From Carposina sasakii (lineage: Eukaryota > Arthropoda > Insecta > Lepidoptera > Carposinidae): a DNA stretch of 64,000 nt. The stretch is taken from assembly GCA_014607495.2 (NCBI GenBank), contig CP053159.1, positions 813,501 through 877,500 of the forward strand, given 5' to 3'. A model generated the notes under the pieces. That model made no database searches. It was not told where the DNA came from and was given only the letters and a program-made list of their open reading frames with translations. The position numbers were made by a program, and so were the translations under genes. Shown piece after piece: positions 1-16,156 of the stretch (position 1 is the stretch's first letter; the number at the start of each line of letters is the position of its first letter).

Positions 1-148
1 TGTTTAGAATGACTCCTATTTATCCGAAAAGGGGCAGTACATAGGACCACCCCTTACCACGTAGGATGATAAAAAGGGGGTGTGTTATTTTCACATTTCT
101 GGCCGATTTTTGTGATAATTGGCGTGACTATGATTTTATAAGTGTGTA
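1..148 (+). repeat. Repeat D copy, cut by window edge
   Basis: This segment matches, at low identity, the copies near 31440-31590 and 33389-33556. Shared landmarks are a 'ccgaaaaggggcag' block, 'cttaccacgt' and an end reading 'ggcgtgactat'. The element is non-coding and has no inverted ends. From its A/T-rich tail I infer a SINE-like retroelement. Confidence 0.45.
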
Positions 149-170
149 CTACTGAAGCGAGCTTCCACGT

Positions 171-930
171 TCTGGTGTTTCCACACCATCGTACAATGTA
201 CTTAATGCTTACACACAATAATGAGAACCATCAGGACTACTGACCATTCTTATAAGGTAAGAAATTACTAATAACTCCGTGGGACAATGTATGTATATAC
301 TCATTGTATTGTGAAAAGTTACGGGAAAATTTGTTTAGGTATTATCGAATTATAGAACGAGGTGAGAAGCTTTTGAAATTGACCCAAAATGACCTCCACA
401 AAAGATTTGAAAAAAAAAACCTATGTATCTACTTGCAATGGAAATCTTATCTCTTTACAAAGATATTTATTCAGAAAAGCTTGCTTAAATTTGATTAAAA
501 TAAACTAAGTCATAGATTGTCCGGTCAAAATTAGAGCACCCTGTTTAAAAGAAGAGTGAACGCCATATTATTTTTTCTGAAACAGCAATAAGTAGTGCTA
601 CTTAATTTATAGTAATTTAATGTCAATTGGTAGGTACGCAACATAGTTACTACTTGCATCATTAACATGATTAATTAAAAAGATAATTACTTATAAATAG
701 CAGAACTACAAGGTATAACAATAAGTGCTAGTGAGTTTTCGCTGTCTCTAATGGTTTGTTCAAATAAATATATTTTAGACATAAGCTTACCCTAGTATAT
801 TAGGGTGAAAATAGGCTTTAAGAGCTTTCACTACACACAAGTTATCACACAGGCTTCAGCCAGCAGTGGGTACTATAAGAACACATAAAATAAAAAAGTT
901 ACCCATCTTTCGTCATAACACAAAATTCCT
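171..930. other. Intergenic, nothing recognised
   Basis: AT-rich spacer. The short open frames here lack codon structure and splice context, and I see no repeat end or RNA-like fold. Confidence 0.5.
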
Positions 931-959
931 ATGCCATCACAAAATAATACTAACCTTAA

Positions 960-1150
960 AAAACATGGCGGCAATTTTCGAACGGTAAACAAAACGTCAA
1001 ATTTTCCCGCGCACCGCTCGTTCGATATTCAACACGGTTCTGGCGCGCGGACCGCAATGGCCCGTATTTATAAAGTCGCCTACGAATTACACCAGTGCAC
1101 AAATTGTTATGCGTCGCGAGCCCTGCGGTTTTGTAATATGACACCCCTAG
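960..1150. other. GC/CpG-rich island of unknown role
   Basis: About 190 bp is sharply richer in CpG than its surroundings (cgcgcaccgctcg, ggcgcgcgg, gcgtcgcgagc) and holds a TATA-like 'tatttataaa' near 1065-1076. Short frames are open on both strands, but neither resembles a protein I know. It could be a promoter, the GC-rich core of an unrecognised mobile element, or a remnant. 1151-1690 beyond it shows nothing. Confidence 0.3.
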
Positions 1151-1690
1151 TTATATGAATTAGGATCGATCGATGGGCCCAGCGTAAGATTGCGATGTTT
1201 TACGTTGGATGATGCAGGTATGAATTGACCTAAAGTAATAATTATGCTCTACTTTCTACCCAAGAGGAACCTATCTACTAACTTGAGCTATGTTATGACT
1301 CAAGTTTACCTAGTTGTTGAAAAAACTCTAGTTTACCTACATAATTTCGGAATAACAATTTTTGGTGCATGTAACATTAACTATTTGGGTAAAAGCACTC
1401 TACCTACAAGTAGGTAGTTTATTAAGTTTAAGAAAAACATACACAACCCTACATTGTACCTTTTTAATTTTACCGATTGATGTTGACGAGCACATTCTAG
1501 GTACTAGTTCCCTATCTCTTTACTAGATAGACAGTGTACAAGGATAGGTAGGTAATATACGTAATTAGTCCACGTTGGGAGACAGACATCATAATTTTAG
1601 TCGCTTCTCCGCTAGTAGCTTGTAGCAAGAATAAATAGAAGGGTAGAGCGTAGAGCCAACAGAAAGGAAAAAAGCTTATCATTTAACTAA

Positions 1691-1760
1691 ATAAAATGTT
1701 CCCAAAATGGTGTAGCCATCAAAACTGCAGCATTAGGAAGGAGATCAGCCACATTCTGTC
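1691..1760 (+). repeat. Repeat E fragment (5' part)
   Basis: Starts 'gttcccaaaatggtgtagcc' and continues 'aaaactgcag', which is the opening of repeat E seen in fuller form at 2098-2305, 43505-43685 and elsewhere. It stops after about 70 bp. Confidence 0.5.
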
Positions 1761-2097
1761 TACAGCGAGGATAGATCTTAATGATCTATGTTTGTAACAA
1801 CGCTATGTGCATATTACTCGTATTAGGGAAGAGATAATTATTTTTACAAAATACCTACCAAAATTAACCAATCGGTAGGTAAATACTAGGTTCCGGAGGA
1901 TGTTGCTCTGATTAATCTAAAATTCTCAATGAACACTGCTGCGCAAGAGCGCGGAAAAGAGATGAACTAAACGTGGTTTGATTTCGATATACCTACGAGT
2001 ACATCTAAAGAAGGTACTTTCAGGGAGAGAAAAGGGATCTAAATAGGGTTTTGCATGCCATTTCGTCTAAAGAGATATGAATGAAATACACACATAT

Positions 2098-2305
2098 ACA
2101 TGCGGCTGTAGTAATGGAGAGGCCAGAACTGCAGGATCCTAAGGGAGATTCCACAGCCACATTCAGCATAGTGTCGACAGGTGTACATGACCAGTGACAA
2201 GTTGCTAGCCTGAGATGATGCTTGAGCTCCTTAGTCGTGTCTAACGACATGTACGGGAGGACATGCAGCTGATGTATTCTAGTGAAACCCGCATCAGCAC
2301 AGGAT
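2098..2305 (+). repeat. Repeat E copy
   Basis: A fairly full copy. It carries 'gccagaactgcagga', then 'ccagtgacaagttgctagcc', 'ctaacgacatg', the diagnostic 'cagctgatgtattctag' and a 'gcatcagcacagg' end. No inverted termini or coding capacity are seen, so the class is unresolved. Confidence 0.6.
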
Positions 2306-2347
2306 ACGAATGAAATTTGAATCGTAACAAACCTAACTTTATAAAAT

Positions 2348-2449
2348 ATTAATAAAAAAATGAAAAAAATCTTCACCGAGTGAGATTTGAACTCACGACC
2401 ACTCGCAAACCGTGTTTTCGCTCTAACCAACTGAGCTATCGGGTGAATT
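2348..2449 (-). repeat. tRNA-derived SINE-1 copy
   Basis: On the minus strand it begins as a tRNA-like head (accgatagctcagttgg, an A-box) with a B-box-like ggtcgtgagttcaaatctcac, and ends in an A/T-rich tail. The sequence between the boxes does not form a proper anticodon stem. This, together with three further copies sharing the same tail, makes it a SINE and not a functional tRNA gene. Confidence 0.65.
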
Positions 2450-2888
2450 AACTCGGATGACGAATTTTACCATCTCTCTTAAATTACATTATTGGCAACG
2501 TTATTTTTTTCATCCCGATAGCTATACACTAGCCAAACCTTACTTTACTGTGTAGCTGTAGGATGTGAGAGTTCAATCCTAGGTAAGTAATATATCTAGA
2601 ATGAATATTCTAACCAAATACATAGTTAGGTCCATGTAAATAATTACCTATAATAATGACCATAATATCATGATATAGCCAACGAAAACCACATCTACTT
2701 ATTAGTAATTTCTTCCTCTTAATTTCACAAGCAAATTGTGACTGCACGGTCAAGATGTTAATGTGTTGAGTAATTGTAAAATTGTAATCAAAATGCCGAT
2801 AAACAAGTTATACTAATATAAATACTTATAAGTAGGTGGTATGAGATCTACCTACCTAGTCACATAGGTATAACTAATCACACGATTG

Positions 2889-3460
2889 TGTTCCCAATAT
2901 GATGTAGCCAGTACTGCAGGATGCTGCAGTCACGTTCAGCACACCCGGGGAGAGGCAAATATACAGGATGTTTTTTCGTGGCCACCCTTAACGAAGGGTA
3001 CGTACTCTATACATCAAATAAAGTGAATTTATGCCAAAAACATGCTGGGAAACGATGTAAATTTTTTAGATTTTTTTATACTTGGTCCGACGAAATTTAT
3101 AGTGTCCAGTGTTTATGCTAGTTTTTTCATAGACAGATATTAATTATTTCTCGTGAAAAAATCTTGCTACACGCGTCAATGTGCATTTATGCAGAAAAAC
3201 GCAGTTTATTTACTCAACTTTGGACCCTAATATCTTGGAAATCAGACACTTTCCAGGTATGCTTCCATGGAGAAAAATTATCGTGATGATGAGGAGATTC
3301 CGTAGTTTTCAGAAACGTCGACGACAAAAAAACATCTGTATAAGTGATGTGATCAGTAACAAGTTGCTAGATCATCGCCTAGTTAGTTGACTCTTACGAC
3401 ATGCATGGAAGGAGAAGCAGCTGATGTATTCTAGGAGAGCCCCACTTCAGCACAATTATC
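2889..3460 (+). repeat. Repeat E copy split by a repeat A insertion
   Basis: The 5' half (gttcccaatatgatgtagcc, through 2960) and 3' half (gatcagtaacaagttgctag, from 3342, through cagctgatgtattctag) belong to one repeat E. Repeat A occupies the middle, so E was here before A inserted. Confidence 0.6.
2961..3341 (+). mobile_element. MITE family A copy 1
   Basis: A non-coding element of about 380 bp. Its left end reads atacaggatgttttttcg and its right end is the degenerate inverse (aaaaaacatctgtat). Internal landmarks shared by all five copies are 'catcaaataaagt', 'ttaattatttctcgtg' and 'ggtatgcttccatgg'. The inverted ends suggest a cut-and-paste MITE. Confidence 0.65.
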
Positions 3461-4312
3461 TACATGTATTTTGAGTGTTTTCGAAGAAATCAATGAAAGA
3501 ATGCGAATAATTCGCTTTGGTCTGGCTACCCACTTGGTCTCGATGCTTCGGGCAAGGTTACGAACCGGTCGCTTATAGACAGGGAGCTTGGACAAAGCCT
3601 AGTGATTCATGTCCATTCGAGAATTAAATCTAAGTTATTTAGATTGTGATTGTGGAAGTAATTTTGTCTGGTTGCCAACTCTATTTCCATATTGTAGCGT
3701 AATTTAAGTTGAAATATCAAAGCTTAGGTATTAAAAATATTTATGGATACGTTTCTTAAGGTGTTGTTTTAGCCGACTAGCATTTTCCAAGTTCTTAGAT
3801 TTTTCAAATCAGTAACATAGATATTTTTTCTTGAACCTAACCTAAATACATTTTCTATCTAACTGCTCCCTGTTTATATCGTTATACTTTGACTGTGACA
3901 TCAATTTTAGTAAGCAAGCCTGTTACAGCTCCAACAGAAGTGCCCTTTTCAAGTAAATGAAGTGATAGGTAATAAGTAGGTACAACGAACTATGAGACTA
4001 TGATACACTTGATCTGTATTACTATGTAGGTACAGGTAGATACCTAATCTACGTTAAATGCACGGGAATACAATTAAGTATAAAATCTGTGGCTAAATAC
4101 TTATTAGTTATTACGAAGTAAAAGACTAACTACACTACTAATTACATAGTAAAAGATAGTATAGGTAGGTAGATAGGTACTTTTACTCCGTAGTAAAAAA
4201 AGAAAAAATTAGACCGTTCTAAGAGTAGTATCCTGCTTCTGTATAGAGTACTAACAAGTGTTAATAATGGCAGACTAGAGGTCCGCAGAACGTATCAAGT
4301 CTTCACTCTACA

Positions 4313-4480
4313 GGGTGTAACAGAAAGGGTATGTTAAGTGAAAAGCTATGTAAGCAGCCCACTATAGAGATCCTATTTCCAAAATTTGAGACTCGAAATC
4401 ACATTTTTATTTTTCATGATTGTATGGACATTCCTGAGTTATTTCGGAATTCTTCATACTATCTGGTTAGATTAGCCTTA
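4313..4480 (+). mobile_element. Palindromic MITE family B, left half only
   Basis: Begins acagggtgtaacagaaaggg and continues to 'gagactcgaaatcacat', as in the full copies at 22375-22637 and 39586-39831. The mirrored right half is missing and family C sequence follows directly. Confidence 0.55.
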
Positions 4481-4773
4481 ATAATGACTTAAAAATATAA
4501 AATTTGAACATAAAGATGATTTTCAAAAAAAAAGTTGCTTTCAAAAAATTCAAATAACTGATCAACCCTAATGGAGAGGCACAAGTGATCCAAAAAATAG
4601 CTATTTGTCACATAATAACCAATACCATTGGCGCGGAGAGCAAATATTACTGATAATCAAATCAAAAATACATTTCCTGCGAGTAATGACACTGTCGTAT
4701 AGCTCAATACAATGGTACTTGTTCAGCATTCCAGTATTTGCCTGGCTGTCACCCACACCCTGTAAATTACTAG
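4481..4773 (-). mobile_element. MITE family C copy, partial
   Basis: The end at 4733-4773 (atttgcctggctgtcacc, then cacaccctgta) is the inverse of the family C start at 61385. The interior (ataatcaaatcaaaaatac, gcgagtaatga) matches 61440-61490 in reverse. The left terminus is lost at the junction with the family B fragment. Confidence 0.5.
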
Positions 4774-4986
4774 TGTACGCCCGCGACTTCGTCCGCGTAG
4801 ACTGAAGAAAAAACAAAATGTCAAAATTATCCAGGATAAAAAGTAGACTATGTGTTAATTCAGGGTGTCGGCTAACTCCATACCAAATTTTATTAAAATC
4901 GCTCCAGCCGTTTTTAAGTAAATGTGTAACAAACATCCATCCATCCATACTTACGTACAAACTTTCGCGTTTATAATATTAGTAGG
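4774..4986 (-). repeat. Repeat R copy
   Basis: In minus orientation it starts near 'taatattataaacgcgaaagt' and ends 'acgcggacgaagtcgcggg', as in copies at 13415-13636, 29331-29535 and 59994-60200. Here it abuts the family C end. Confidence 0.6.
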
Positions 4987-5244
4987 ATTAGGTATCTATT
5001 TACTTTTTATATGAAATGGGACAATGACCAAATTAAATCATAGAATTATGATAATATATGTATAGGAGGCGTTCTCCTTGTACCTCTTATTGTTCTAGTG
5101 GTACACAAGGATTAGTCAGCGTTAGTATTAAACGAGTTACCATTTCAACACAACAATGCAATGATATGAATTAAGACAGGGTTACTTTAAAATATAAGGG
5201 CCGGCGCATAGATTCATTGCCTCTGCTATACGTCATTCTCATCA

Positions 5245-5529
5245 TCATTTACAGTCCTGGGAAGTCCACTGTTGGACATAGGCCTCCCCCAGCAACCTCC
5301 ACTGCGACCGGTCGGAAGCAGCCTGCATCCAACCGACGCCCGCGACCCTGGCCAGGTCATCTGTCCACCTCGCGGGTGGCCTTCCCACGTTGTGTTTGCC
5401 GATACGTGGTATCCACTTTAGAACTTTCCGACTCCATCGGCCATCCGTTCTTCGAGCTATGTGCCCTGCCCATTGCCACTTCAGCTTGCTGGACCGTTGA
5501 GCTATGTCAGTGATCTTTACCTCCTTCTA
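5245..5529 (-). mobile_element. RTE-type LINE, C-terminal reverse-transcriptase fragment
   Basis: The minus strand has an open frame of about 95 codons ending at the TGA at 5247-5245. It contains KITDIAQRSSKLKWQWAGH, then GRPPARWTDDLARVAG and GEAYVQQWTS. These are hallmarks of the C-terminal tail of insect endonuclease/reverse-transcriptase LINEs, RTE-like in my reading. The stop is followed by a short 'atgatgatga' tail, so the 3' end is intact. The endonuclease and catalytic RT parts are absent (5' truncation). The frame is unbroken, so the insertion is fairly young. Confidence 0.75.
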
Positions 5530-5578
5530 CCTAAAGTTGGACCTACCTAGTTTCACCTACCTAGACACCTCAAGCAAT

Positions 5579-5968
5579 ATACAGGATTATTTTTGGTCTT
5601 CAACGTTCCCGAAAACTACGGAATCTCCTCATCATCACGATCATTTTTCTCCATGGAAGCATACCTGGGAAGTGTCTGGTTTCCAAAATATTAGGGTCCA
5701 AAGTTGAGTAAATAGATTGCGTTTTTCTGCATAAATGCACATTGACGCGTTTAGCATGATTTTTTCACGAGAAATAATTAATATCTATCTATGAAAAAAC
5801 TATAGGTAGTATAAACACTGGACACTATAAATTTCGCCCGATCAAGTAATTTTTTTTTAAATGTACATCGTTTACCAGCATTTTCTTTTTTGGCGTAAAC
5901 TTACTTTATTTGATGTATAGAGTACGTACCCTTCGTTAAGGGTGGCAACGAAAAAACACCTTGTATAT
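5579..5968 (-). mobile_element. MITE family A copy 2
   Basis: A full-length inverted copy: atacaggattatttttggtc at the left and cgaaaaaacaccttgtat at the right. It carries the same internal landmarks as copy 1. Confidence 0.7.
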
Positions 5969-6351
5969 TAGACGATCGATTTCCGAGTCATGGATGTTTC
6001 TTTCTAAACTCACTAGTTTTATAAAGGTAGGTAGGTATGTATATAGGTATATGCCTATCTGCTTTTAATATAAGTATAGGCATACCTACAGTCCATATTA
6101 TAGACTTACCGAAATACATGCTTAATAAAAAACTTGTCCGTTCGTCTGAAGGAGGTTTAATTCTACCGCTTAGAATGGTAGCGCGGCATAAAATAGACAT
6201 CAACGCGCTGCCTGCCGCGGACAAGGCAAACGTCTTCATATAGGAAAACACTGTTAAAGGAAGGATCGTATAAACACTTGTTTGTTAATGTTCGGAACAC
6301 GCCCTGCATGTTATTTTAGTATCCGGAAGAGCCAAATCTTGTGAATAAAGA

Positions 6352-6555
6352 ACATCACCATCAGCCTATTGCAGTCCACTGTTGAACGTAAGCCTCCCCC
6401 TGTCACAAGGCTGGCTACTGCTAAGGCTAGTTTTGCCCATAGTCACCACACTGGGCAGGCAGGTTGGTGACCACAGTGTGATTTCCGAACCATGTTGTAA
6501 ACATGGGAGGCGCTGCTCCTAGCCTCTCACGACACCTACGGGCAGACATGGGGGA
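6352..6555 (-). repeat. Repeat F (RTE-tailed SINE-like) copy
   Basis: The LINE-like tail 'cagcctattgcagtccactg' lies at the left and the body runs through 'catagtcaccacactgggcagg' to 'cacctacgggcagacatgg', so the element is on the minus strand. It is diverged. Confidence 0.65.
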
Positions 6556-6734
6556 AAGGTATCTCTAATCTATCTATAGATAGGTACAGCAGGAACAGTG
6601 GCGTAACTAGGTATACCTACCATTCGAGGCCTGTGACAAATTCATCTGATGACCTCGTAAATAATGTTGGAAGTTGGTATTCACCTTTGACCAGGGGACT
6701 TTCTGGCTGGAGTCCCGTGGCATTTTGCCGATTT

Positions 6735-6985
6735 TCCATCCTGTAGTTACGTCCCTGCTCCTGCACCCACTGCAGAGTAAAGGCCTCCACTACGCCACTG
6801 TCCTCTGTCCTGGACCAAGCTCATACACTTGTGTCCAGCAGCATTTCGGATATCATCTGACTATTGAGCTAGGATGGTCTTAGATCTAAAAGCGTCCCTT
6901 GGCCACCGTTCCGTTTGGTCCGCCTTGGTCATCCTGCTTTCTGGGTAAATGACCGCCCACCACCACTTTAGTCTCGCGATGCAAT
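6735..6985 (-). mobile_element. Degenerate LINE reverse-transcriptase remnant
   Basis: The minus strand retains SDDIRNAAGHKCMSLVQDRG followed by QWRS, a pattern of LINE C-terminal tails distinct from the RTE fragment at 5245-5529. Frames change along the piece, so it is an old pseudogenised fragment. Confidence 0.45.
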
Positions 6986-7325
6986 AGGGATTTAGACATA
7001 TTGAATTGCTAAGTAGTGTGTCGTGAGCACCAACAAGCTAATCAAATCACCCAATAATAATTATGTATAAGTACCTACTAACGTCTCTCACTCACACAAC
7101 GTCTGCATTGTGAGTGAGATACCTATTTCAAAAAAGCAAGGCGGCATAATTATGTGCTGATTCATTACAAAATCATGGATTAAGTAAAATCTACGATTAG
7201 GCACCTGTGCATAAAATTGTCTTAACGATCAGATAACTTTCATTCACATCAATTAGTACGATACATTGTAGGAAGACAAAAAGGTAAAGCGTATAAAATA
7301 CCATAGTACTCTCAATAAAAGAAAC

Positions 7326-7331
7326 TTTATT
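7326..7331 (-). terminator. Candidate distal poly(A) signal for Mad
   Basis: AATAAA on the minus strand, the most distal of several such hexamers downstream of the Mad stop (others lie near 9023 and 9067). Whether Mad transcripts run this far, about 4.8 kb, cannot be decided without RNA data. Confidence 0.25.
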
Positions 7332-8081
7332 AACTAAACGGAGAAAAATATCATAAAATTACATTACACAAACAATGGCATCTATTCTCTTAAAACTAAC
7401 TTAACTAGTAAGAGCGCAACGAACAGACAATTTTGTACAAAACGCAAGCGAAACCGACCGCACATACTAGTCTATATGACACTGATACAACTCACACTTG
7501 ACCAAACGAGATTTAAAAACATCATACACCCATTTCATACACGATACTATATGCTTGTCTGCACAAAAGGTTCCTCAACTTAAGGGACACTTACATATTG
7601 AAACATATAGGTATTCTATTTTATAGTATCTTTTTACTCTCACCACAGACGCGTTCCATAACGTTTTGGAGTCATTACGGTGTAAATAGAAATAGGTACC
7701 CAAGGTTTGTTATTCCTAGCTATCCTTCAAAATTTAGTGACAGGTCATTGACTGAAATTTTTCGTAGTCCACCAACGGACTATACACATAAATATAGTGA
7801 CAAGTTGAAAACAAAATTAAGTCCTAAGAATTTCAGCCCCTGGTGACTTGGTTGACTGCTTAAGCTTACGAGTACATATTTTTCCTTCACTCGCGCCATA
7901 ACTATTTTAGGTTAGAATGAGATAGCAATACAAAAACACCGTCAGTCTCCACCAGTAGGCATAAGCATAGGCTAACTCCAAGAGGATAAACAATGGTCAA
8001 ATATCACCCGATATAGCCAAGAAAGGAAAAGTTGTTTATGTATACTTTTAATACTTACAAAATATTGTTAAATGACTTATT

Positions 8082-8222
8082 AACACATTCGCTGCCGGCA
8101 TTTTCTCTGATGTCGGCAATCAGGTCAACGCCTAGTGCGATGACGCAAATAAGCGTCGCCGGCATCTCTAAAAGGCCTAGAAGACGCAAATACGTAGTCG
8201 CCGGCACTGAATGTGTCTGCAA
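8082..8222. mobile_element. Short MITE with 'acacattcgctgccggc' ends
   Basis: The left end aacacattcgctgccggc is mirrored by gccggcactgaatgtgt at the right. The element starts at TTAA, a piggyBac-like target. The interior repeats 'gacgcaaata' and 'gtcgccggca'. A related pair of ends occurs at 24955-25042. Confidence 0.5.
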
Positions 8223-9835
8223 TATAGGCCGGCGCCTATAAAAGCGCGACATTTTAGGTATAATATTTATTTCTATACAAAGACTGATGAGCAAATACTG
8301 AAATCGTGACTTCAGACCACTAAAACCGAGTTTTTTACAGGTAAATCTGAAACGTAATAATTTCTTACCTTATTAATTACTAGAAACAAGCAATGTAGCT
8401 CTGAATAACTACACAACTCATACGTTGAGTCGCGTGCGCTAACACAATTGTCACGGAAAGCGATATTACATTGCAAAGTGGGAACATAAAAATATTGTTA
8501 AGTTCGGAATTTCAGTATTTACTTATAAACCATAGCTAACTTTTATCTGTGGTGTAGTCACACGAGAAAGGTACTACAAATCACGTGGTTATCTATAGTA
8601 TTCTCCTATAAGGCATAATGTTACAAGTCACAGGCACAGTTCAATGGAAAATAAGCTCTATTACCATCTACATAATCTTATGTGTATAATGTAAATTCTG
8701 AAAATAATAAGGCATCAATCACCGTGAAGGCACACATGATGTTACGTAAATGTATATAATGTACTAGCATTTTATCCCATTTCTATATTGTACGTAAGTT
8801 ATCTTTTTCTCTTTCTTGCACATAGATTTGTCCTCTTCAGATATAAGAAAACATAATATAATGTTATACAACGAGGATATAAACGGCGCAACATAAGTGA
8901 TATTTATGAGAAGTTTCCTTATTATCTACTTATCCCTCTTTAAGGCAGGTTCACACTTATGTTGCTTTTTAGCTCACCATTTTAATGTACAACTTCTGAC
9001 ATAAAATACATGACTGAATAGTTTGTTTTATTATTATACATAACATATTAATATTGTATGTATAGGTTTTATTAACTATAATATATCGTTATAGCAGCGT
9101 ATGTGGACGGTAATTTATAAACTTCATGGTGCAAATACAACACTTATAGGTATGTCCCTCTCTGACTAAAACATTTTTACGTACACCTGACAGAGACAAA
9201 AAATACGTTTAATTTTGACAGCTGTCATTTTTTAACAACCATCTTTTTCTCAGTGAATATAGGCACGAGTTATAATGGACTTAGTTTAAACCCTATTTAA
9301 ATTAAATACAATAACCTTATGTACCTATACTGTTTAACTATTTATATTTTAGTTTAGGTAAATTAGCTTTTTCTCGACGCTCAAAACTGAGCGAGAGAGC
9401 GGCGAATTATAGAGGGCATCTGCCCCATATAGAAGACACAGGCACTTAAGTCAATTGAGTCAAATTTTGCTCTTTTGCATATAACTTTCTGACATGATTA
9501 TTATAGTGTATTTGGCAGAAACTGTGTGTGAAGACGCCATATCTATCACAGGGGCGTGGCAGTGTCATACAAGGAACTAAAATTCTTATCTATACTTTGA
9601 GATCAATTAAATCTTTAATTTGTCTGCCATCGCGCAGTGAAAGCTATTTACTCTGAACGCAAAAAACACTAGGGTGTTGTAAGTTTGCCCCTAAGTTTCA
9701 TTATCTTGTTACATGTCGGTTTATAAAAGTTGACGAAATCTTTCTTGTTACAACTGTTTAAAAATATTCTACACAAATTTGTGGACAATGTCAATGTGTG
9801 TCAATATTTTTGACACATTTGTTCACTTTGTCATT

Positions 9836-10040
9836 CAATGAGGTATTTTCTGACAACTATTAAAAGTAAAAAAATAGTACAAAACACCTAGATAGATGGC
9901 GTGAGCGCATCTCCACCCCAAAATTCTGTTTTGTCATAGTTCACGTACAGGGGGAGATGAAGGGAGCAGCTAAGGTAGGAGATTAGCTCACGTTATCTAA
10001 TTTTGACAGTTATTTTAACTTGTCAGAAAATCCGTCATTA
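9836..10040. mobile_element. MITE (AATGA-TTTTCTGACAA ends), copy 1
   Basis: The left end aatgaggtattttctgacaa mirrors the right end ttgtcagaaaatccgtcatt. The interior shares 'agatagatggcgtgag' with copy 2 about 950 bp downstream. Confidence 0.6.
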
Positions 10041-10782
10041 CATTAGGCACTTTTGTTAACGGACTAGCTATTTGTCCGCAAATTCGTCTGAATAAACTTA
10101 AAAAATGCGACAAACGCTTCAATTGTTAATCTATCACCGATCCAATATACACAAAACATCATCAAAATCTGTCAAGTCATCATTGAGCTTAAGCGAAATT
10201 ATACATATTATTTACAACAAATAAACTGTAATGCAACAAGGTGTACCTACCTTCACTTTTCAAGATAATTTATGTAAAATTTTGTAAGTTCAATGTACTT
10301 GAATCATTATTTAAAAAATAAGATAACATCTTCAATTCTTGATCCTAAAAATATATTCCTTAAAAAATTGCCACAAACATGTACAAAAAAAAACGAATTA
10401 TCATGGCACAATTTATAAAATAAGTCGATTTACCATAATTTTCTTATGTCATATCATATATTGTGCAACTTTGCAAAACTATAATACAAGTTTATAGTCA
10501 ACATTTGATCCCAAATAACTATAATTAATTGTACAAAAAAATAAGATTTCAACTACTATTTTCTTTGTACCTCGAATTTCCAATGTACTTCAAGAAGCCA
10601 ATGTAACGAACACCTAGAAACATAAAGGTGCTAAAAATATACTATAATCCTTTTATACTTACTTTTTAACGCATATTTTCTACTAATAATTATCACAAGT
10701 TCACATTACGTTACTTACCAATTATTTTTTTCGTTAAAAGCATTAGGCTGAACAATCTCTAGACAAAATGACGCAGATTCAC

Positions 10783-10973
10783 CAATGAAGGATTTTCTGG
10801 CAACTATTATAAGTAAAAAAGAATGTACAAATCGCCTGGATAGATGGCGTGAACGAATCTCCTACCCGAAATTCTATATGGAGAGATAAAGGGGGGAGCT
10901 AGGTAGGAGATGTAGGTAACACCATCTGATTTGGACAGTTATTTTAACTTCTCAGAAAATCCCCCATTAAAAA
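10783..10973. mobile_element. MITE (AATGA-TTTTCTGACAA ends), copy 2
   Basis: Same family and orientation as 9836-10040: aatgaaggattttctggcaa at the left, tctcagaaaatcccccatt at the right, and an internal 'ggatagatggcgtgaacg'. Confidence 0.6.
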
Positions 10974-12157
10974 TACCTGCATTTGTATATCCAACAAATC
11001 AGTAATTTGACACAGCTTTGCTTGCGTCAGATGAATGAATTATACAAGATCTGAAACAAAGTAAAAAAATGGGACCATCCGCCATTGAACTTTAGTTTTG
11101 ACGTGGTTTTGACACTCGGAATACTTCTTGTAGTAAGAAACAGTAATGGCCGTCGCCGGTTCCGTTTCAATAAACGTCAAAAGCAAAGAAAATATCAGAT
11201 ATTTGTACTCTATTACAATATTTCCTCTATGTTTTAAATTAAACAATGATGTGACGCGGGCTCGCTGTAACGCTGTCAGAATGTCATTTGTATGACAATC
11301 TATAAAGTTCGTTCTGTCAATGCAAACAAATATAGATATTTCTGTTCTGCTCGCACAGTAACGTTAGAGTTCTTGTCATCAATACTTGTATAGAGTATTT
11401 AAAACTACCCTCGAAATACAATTAGAAGATTGATTCATTCAAAAGTATCGTTGAAAAAAAAGCTGACCACATAAAACCTACACAGCAAGCTAGACAGCTT
11501 AGACATGGTAATCATCCTCGATCGAATTGATGAGGTTTCCTCATTCATTTCCTCCAATAGGAAGACTTAATTTTAAGCATTCGTTGAATGACATGATGAT
11601 GGTTACATTGTTTAAGAATCTAGATGGCGCTGCCAAAACATCGCGATACTATATTGTGCGGGTCTATATGATTATTATACCACATAATGTAATTCGTAAG
11701 TGTACTCTACACTATAGGCACAGATTATCCTGCAAAGTATATTATATACATCAATAATAATATCTTTTACCATGTCATAAACATCGACGAGTATAATCAT
11801 TTCTAACATAACTATGTCTTTATACCCTATATATAGTTACACTTAAAAATATACCCTCTTATCTAAAACATACGATTTGTGAATATAAGGGTTAGCATCC
11901 CACGGAAAGCGGAGTATTCTTTTTAAACTGAGAAATGTGGAAAACGTCCCTATGAAGATCTAAATTCTGCACTATTAATCTTAAACACTGCCTTATATCG
12001 ATCGATGCTGCAATTTAGGTCTTCACTTTACAAACATAAAAAACAATCTATCTAAACTTTTGAGTCAAACGAAAAGCATCGAAATGCAACGATTTTGTGA
12101 TAATATTCAACGGTACAAAACACAGAACGCGGTGGGGCTTCAACGGGGGCCTTTCAT

Positions 12158-16156
<3,999 letters not shown>

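Larger units (their letters stand above)
7332..12157 (-). other. 3' side of Mad: possible long 3' UTR plus MITEs
   Basis: No coding exon is visible. Unlike the flanking mosaics, this stretch has few retroelement remnants. It is AT-rich with scattered poly(A) hexamers on the minus strand, and it carries MITEs at 8082-8222, 9836-10040 and 10783-10973. It may be partly transcribed as the Mad 3' UTR. Confidence 0.35.

Noticed and set aside
2020..2430. 136-codon minus-strand frame
   Set aside because: It runs through repeat E and SINE-1 sequence, with no domain.
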